A DNA stretch of 64,000 nt from Lampris incognitus (taxonomy: Eukaryota > Chordata > Actinopteri > Lampriformes > Lampridae): the NCBI RefSeq assembly GCF_029633865.1, contig NC_079223.1, positions 6,814,683-6,878,682 of the forward strand, given 5' to 3'. This document shows, piece by piece, positions 58,509-64,000 of this stretch; position 1 is the first letter of the stretch, and each line of letters starts with the position of its first letter. The translations under genes and the position numbers were made by a program. Under the pieces are notes generated by a model. That model ran no database searches and was not told the origin of the DNA. It saw only the letters and a list, made by a program, of their open reading frames with translations.

Positions 58509-58555
58509 TTTCACCACTCCCCTAAACTTCATAGCCAAACCTAATTTCACCTGCC

Positions 58556-58676
58556 CCTGCCGCTAGAGAGGAGGTAGGGACCACCAGGTACTCCCCCTAC
58601 TGAAACACAGTGATGACTCAACCCAGCCTGTTGAGGCATCTGCTGTGCTCCTACGGTCTCCATAGGTTACGGACCT
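58556..58676 (-). repeat. Dispersed repeat F, copy 2
   Basis: Contains ACCAGGTACTCCCCCTACTG and TTGAGGCATCTGCTGTGCTC, the reverse complement of the block at 5492-5606. Confidence 0.65.
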
Positions 58677-58708
58677 GATGATGATGATGACTGCCGCTAG
58701 AGGGCCAT

Positions 58709-59075
58709 CAGTGTTTCTACTCTAACTACTACTACTACTAGTGTTTCTACTCTAACTACCACCACTACTACCACTAGTGTTTCTACTCTAACTACTACTA
58801 CTACTAGTGTTTCTACTCTAACTACCACCACTACTACCACTAGTGTTTCTACTCTAACTACTACTACTGCTACTGGTGTTTCGATTCTCACTACTACTAC
58901 TACTACTATTAGTGTTTCTACTCTAACTACTACTACTACTACTAGTGTTTCTACTCTAACTACTACCACTAGTGTTTCTACTCTAACTACTGCTACTATT
59001 CGTATTTTTACTGTAACTACTACTACTAGTGTTTCTACTCTAACTACTACTACTACTGCTAGTAGTGTTTCTCTT
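58709..59075. repeat. ACT-based minisatellite
   Basis: Imperfect units made of GTGTTTCTACTCTAACTAC followed by variable (TAC)n or (CAC)n stretches. The minus-strand Val-rich frame over it is an artefact. Confidence 0.92.
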
Positions 59076-61167
59076 CTAACAGCGGAGGTAGACACAGCGG
59101 AGGTAGACAGACATGTGGATGGTTTCAGCTGGTGCAGGGACTGGGAACCCGACTGTGTTTGAGTGCCGAGAGAAAGGCCCGTAATTGCCCGGAGTGAGAC
59201 TTGTGTATCTGACATGGCAGATTGACAAGGCTGCAGTAAAGCTCCACAGATTAGTACATTACCGTGGATCCTTAGGGGGGACCGAAAAAGATGGGGGAGA
59301 GTGGAGGACTTAAAGCAGGCAGACGGATGCGTCTGGAGAACAAACACGGGAAGGGGCGGGGAGGATGGTGGAGAGGTACGATGTACAAAGAAACATGATT
59401 AAGTGGAATTATAATGAAGAGGGATGCGATTAAGGCAGATGCATGGGGGAGGGGGGGGGCGCTGCGAAGAGAAGATAAAAAACACATGAGTTAGACTGTT
59501 GCTGCAAGTTATGAGTGGGTCATCTCACTTCATTGAAAATGATGTGTGTTTGTTTAGCTAGCTGTTTATTTTTCATGCGGCAGGACCCGCCCGCCTGCGT
59601 GATAGACATGTTTTGCTTCTGTACGCCCGGCTTCAGAGCCAGGATCTCCAGCCTGATAAGAAGCGCGTCTCCGAGCTGTCATAACAGACTGTTCCTCCGA
59701 GCTCAGAGGTAGACTTCCACAACAGCAGCCCGAGACTTTTCCTGTATGTCATCTGGAAAAGACAGTCCAACGGTTAACCGTTCAATTAACAGTTTATCCG
59801 CGGCTTTCCCAAAGTACATTTATTATATACGATGACAAGCATATCCGTTTTTTTTCCTCTAACCTAAAGAAAGGGAGAGGGAGAATGTGGAATAAAAAGG
59901 CCGGATCAATAAAGACCAGGCTCCTCTGGCTCCCCAGGTAGAGTGGAAGGAGATCTGCTGCAGATCAATAACGCTGGTCGATGCTGGTGAGAGACTGCAG
60001 TGATGAAAAACTCTATTTCTTGGCCTTCATCCATTCTCCTTCTTGGAAGGGGATGGATGAATCTGGGCAGAAAACGGATAAGAAGGGAGACACCTATACT
60101 TTAACTTGGGACTTGTTTGCATTCTTTGCATGTCCGCTTGTTTAGTTATGTTTCAGATTTCGGGCGTGGTGTACGACCTTTGTTCAGGCGGCGTGCGCTG
60201 ACGGAGGGACGTTTCCATGATGAAGTAGAGCGTAAAAGGCATATTTAACCTTTTTGGCGAGTGTGGCGAAATAGAAGGGAATACGTCCACACAGTATGTT
60301 TGTAGATCTACATAGCACGGCGGTGCTGCTTTGTATTAGTTATTTATGATGGGCAGCCTGCCTGCGGCTACGCTACCTTCAAAGAGACTGCGAACCTCCC
60401 CCCCCTACATCAGCCCCCCCCCATGTGTAATGGTTCATATATCTTGTCCTGTTATAAGCCTGCAATGTGTTACACTCCAGACATATAGGAGCCCAGAAAA
60501 CGGACGCGGTGTGGTGAGTTTTATGTAGAATGACTCACTTCTGTAATCCATATTCATTTCTCCTTCGCGTGACTTGTTTGCCCTTTTGTCTTTTTATTGT
60601 GCCCAGATACAGTGTAGTGTCCAACACTGAGAAGAACGGTATGACAAACCGTCCTTCATGACTCACTATATTTTGTTGTTATTAACAATCATCCATAACT
60701 ATCGTGATTTATTGCGGTGTGCTGTACCCGTGCCACAATTTTTTTGTAAATATTTTTGTCATGCCAGAGAAAGCCAAAGGTAAATGCATTTCCTATGAGG
60801 CACACCGAGGAAATAGCAAGGCTCCCTGTGGGAAATTGAATAGTCCATTTCCAATCGAGTGTGCTCGGGGAAAATCCATGGGGGTCAGTGGCAATTTGTC
60901 TCAGGAGGTCTGCACGGAGAGTCATTATGCTCAAGACCAGCATGTCCTGGGGGACAAAACCATTCCTTTAAAGTGAGACTGGTATTCCCTGTGTGCTCAA
61001 TATTCCTGTCCCTCTTGTTCTGCATCCATATTCCCACCTCATTTTACTCCTGTGCTCACGCTTCTCCCCCAAATAAGTTGTAGGATTTTGTTTTCATAAC
61101 ACAAGTAGTGTTATGCAAAACTTTGAGACACCAAGAGTCATAAGGTGCATAATGGTACAATTCGGAC
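59076..61167. other. Unique intronic sequence
   Basis: Two kilobases without a recognised element. C-runs near 60400-60420 and a doubled AGCGGAGGTAGACA at 59081-59110 are the only local structures noted. Confidence 0.45.
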
Positions 61168-61282
61168 AACCCCCCCCCCTTTTTTTTTTCCTCCCCATTT
61201 CTATCCAGCCAATTACCCCACTTGTCCGAGTCGTCCCGGTCGCTGCTCCAACCCCTCTGCCAATCTGGGGAGGGCTGCAGAC
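61168..61282 (-). mobile_element. SINE family A, copy 21 (3' fragment)
   Basis: Tail plus about 80 bp of body, ending abruptly at GGGAGGGCTGCAGAC where an unrelated segment starts. Confidence 0.82.
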
Positions 61283-61726
61283 CGGTGGCGGCTACAGGGC
61301 GCTGGGGCACCGCCCCCTTCAAATATCAAGAGATGAGAATCTACTTGTTAAATATAATTTAGTTGTATCATGCAAATAATTATGAAATAAAAGTGTTTTT
61401 CAGTCTGTGAGCACCTCTCAGCAGCCATTAAATGTTGGTTCCAATGGTATTTGGGTGATTTCTGTCTGAATACATATACTTCCTGGGTGAGGGGCGCCGG
61501 CAAAACCATACCTTATGTAGGCCCTCAAACTTGTGGCGAGCAGCAGACCTGAGGCTGCTGTCTGATTGGTTTCTTCAGATTTTCCATGGGGCGCCCCAGT
61601 TACTCCCACTTTGATGGGCAGCAAATTGATATTGTTTTAATGGTTTTTCATCTGATGTGATTGGACAATTCTTGTGGCTGTCAATCATGTTCACACCCAC
61701 CACGATGCCTGCATCATCCATCCATC
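61283..61726. other. Unassigned segment beside truncated SINE
   Basis: Starts CGGTGGCGGCTACAGGGCGC at the SINE break and contains GGGGCGCCCCAG (61590-61601). It may be another inserted element, but no terminal repeats were confirmed. Confidence 0.35.
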
Positions 61727-61878
<152 letters not shown>

Positions 61879-62730
61879 CTACTGTCTGTTTTATGGTGAT
61901 TTAAATGGGGTTTTTAGTCACAGAAATATGAACTAAGATGAAACAGGAAAAAATGTGTAAACTTGTTTTTCTCAAATGAACCATCCAACCATCTGCATGA
62001 TCTGATATAATGCTAAACTCAACATATCTGCAGTTATGTGCTGTGTAGTAGTAAGGTGGTAATTTCTTTCTGAAAGATGTTCAAAAGGCTTTGGTGTTTA
62101 TTTAGACATTTGTTTCTTTGTATTTGTCATAATTTGGCATAATTGCCAGAATATTGACTTGACAGAAAGTCTGTATGGGTGCATAGGAAATGTACTAATC
62201 AGTCTGTTTGAGGTTCCTCTGTTATTGCCCCAACTATCAACCCTCCGCATTTAATTGCAACACCTTTACTGTAGGGTGATCTTTTATTTTTTAAGGGTTG
62301 TATTGATTTGACAGTTCCACAAAAAGCACAATGTTCTCCAAGAACGTCCTGTGGCTACTGTGTTGGTGGGAAGCCCTGAGGATGGGGTTTAATGCCGTGT
62401 GAAGATACAAGTCATGCCAGAAAAAGGAACTTGGAATGAACGTTGGATATGATGTTGTAATCATCTCGCTTTTTGAGTGAATACTCAGGGGGAAAAAAAA
62501 TGTGTTCATTACACACCTGCAGTACCTCAGTCTACAGGAAATGAGAACCCATATAACGCTCATTTCCTGTTGTACATCCAGCTCTTTGTTCTTCTCCACC
62601 ATCCGTCCACCATCCATGTGGTGTATGAATGAATGAGAGTGAGAGGCAAACAAAGGACAGGATGGGGGGAGATGACGTGCTCTCAGCTGATGTCCGACTG
62701 TTGTATAGGCAGTCAAGATAAAATTGTTGG
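61879..62730. other. Unique intronic sequence
   Basis: Nothing recognised; the 141-residue minus frame at 62291-62716 has no known similarity. Confidence 0.45.
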
Positions 62731-63100
62731 GGATTTCTGGGTGGCGTGGCAGTCTATTCCGTTGCCTACCAACATGAGGATCTCTGGTTCGAATCCCCGT
62801 TTTACCTCCGGCTTGGTCGGGTGTCCCTACAGAAACAATTGGCTGTGTCTGTGAGTGGGAAGCCGGATGCGGGTATGTGTCCTGGTCACTGCACTAGCGC
62901 CTCCTCTGGTCGGTTGGTCGGGGCGCCTGTTCAGGGGCGAAGGGGACTGGGGGGAATAGCGTGATCCTCCCACGTGCTATGTCCCCCTGGTGAAACTCCT
63001 CACTGTCAGGTGAAAAGAAGCGGCTGGTGACTCCACATGTATGGGAGGAGGCATGTGGTAGTCTGCAGCCCTCCCCGGATCAGCAGAGGGGCTGGAGCAG
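62731..63100 (+). mobile_element. SINE family A, copy 22 (3'-truncated)
   Basis: Head TTTCTGGGTGGCGTGG, B box GGTTCGAATCCCCG, body to GGGGCTGGAGCAGC; the last 60-70 bp and the tail are missing. Confidence 0.9.
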
Positions 63101-64000
63101 CTGCTTTTTACGATGTGTTCATTGGCTCGTTTAAATGTAAGATTTCAGACTTATTCTAATTGCTTTTGGCTGGGGTAGGTTAGGCCAGGATAGGTCAACA
63201 ACGGGGTTAATGGGGCGTCCTGGCTACAAAAATGCGCCAAAATCCTTTTTTAAATTGGAAGTAGGCCTCAGCGATACTAATCAAATCAAATGCTATTTTT
63301 GACTTGATGCCTTAACATTGACACTGTGACGACATTTTGGGGATGACGATCTGTGCTTTCATGAGATATTTACACACATGGAAACTTGAAATGATCATTA
63401 ATAGTGTGGATATGATAACCAAGTAGATGGACATATTCGTCGTTCATTACATTCAGTTAAAAGTGTTTAATGAGTTCAGAAAATTGAACCACTTTAACTG
63501 ATTTCTAGGGATTATTTTAAAGAGATCATCCCTTTCACCAAATTAAGCATCATCCTCACAATAAATTTCAACATGCAGCATCCCTTACTACCATGTGACC
63601 ATTGTTTTCCATTCCAGACTGTAGTACTCATTTATATTTAGCCTTAATTTACTGCAAATTATAGTTTTAATTGTTTATTACAGTGAATAAGCATTTCTTT
63701 CCATGTATTTATTAATCATGAATGACTGACATTTCATCACTGAGGATATTTTAATGTAGATGAGTAAGAGCGAAAATTATTAGTGTGTATATATATACCT
63801 TTGCATTAATTCTACTATACAAAGTTATAGCTCTCAAAAAATACATAAGAGTGAAATTTCATCAATTTACTAGTCAGTTCTATTTCAATTTCATTAACTA
63901 TTGGACACTCATGGTTAAAGGAAAATACTATCGGGTACTTGCTGGCTATAAAGGCCTTCTTGTGAGCAGACTGGCACTTGTATGGGGAATTGCACGGACG
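63101..64000. other. Unique AT-rich intronic sequence
   Basis: No exon, RNA gene or repeat recognised up to the window edge. Confidence 0.5.

Noticed and set aside
58697..59347. 216-residue Val-rich minus-strand frame
   Set aside because: Runs through the ACT minisatellite; no domain outside the repeat.

Overview
This is nuclear DNA from a ray-finned (teleost-type) fish, read along the plus strand of the presynaptic adhesion gene neurexin-1 (nrxn1, alpha form). The evidence is vertebrate exon and intron structure, a strongly recognisable neurexin-1 N-terminus, many tRNA-headed SINEs of fish type, Tc1, hAT, L2, RTE and Penelope elements, and long microsatellites. There are no operons, bacterial genes or CRISPR arrays.

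Gene layout: the first alpha-specific coding exon lies at 743-1454 (signal peptide, LNS1 domain, EGF1) and ends in a phase-1 GT donor. After a first intron of about 41.6 kb come three tiny in-frame exons at 43097-43114 (18 nt), 46370-46399 (30 nt) and 47181-47192 (12 nt). Together they match the 20-residue alternatively spliced insert called splice site 1 (SS1) in neurexin-1. All three are phase 1 at both ends, so any subset can be included without shifting frame. The next constitutive exon (LNS2) is not in the window, so 47193-64000 is again intron.

Intron content: at least 22 copies (11 per strand) of one tRNA-headed SINE, called family A here, dominate. Families B, B', D and E are other tRNA-headed SINEs, and family C is a repeat of about 650 bp whose 5' end contains an AAGATGGCGG motif. 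Autonomous-type relics are a full-length Tc1 transposase ORF (27553-28578) whose third catalytic residue is Gly instead of Glu, an L2-like LINE (24780-26480, minus), another LINE C-terminus (23499-24095, minus), an RTE-like LINE (53843-55116, plus), a LINE tail peptide (30324-30545, minus) and a Penelope-like GIY-YIG fragment (44169-45285). Non-autonomous DNA elements include three hAT-type elements with 8-bp target duplications, three related TA-flanked MITEs, a foldback MITE and two Helitron-like copies.

Elements are repeatedly nested, which gives relative ages. The clearest case is 36440-38077, where a hAT element sits inside a family B SINE, inside a family A SINE, which is itself flanked by a 168-bp direct repeat. 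Tandem arrays with units of 39 bp, 33 bp and about 100 bp produce long but meaningless open frames. No non-neurexin host gene was found on either strand. The most biologically relevant item is the SS1 microexon cassette; the most unusual structures are the 168-bp flanking repeat, the inverted-repeat Penelope remnant with hammerhead-like motifs, and the intact-length but catalytically altered Tc1.
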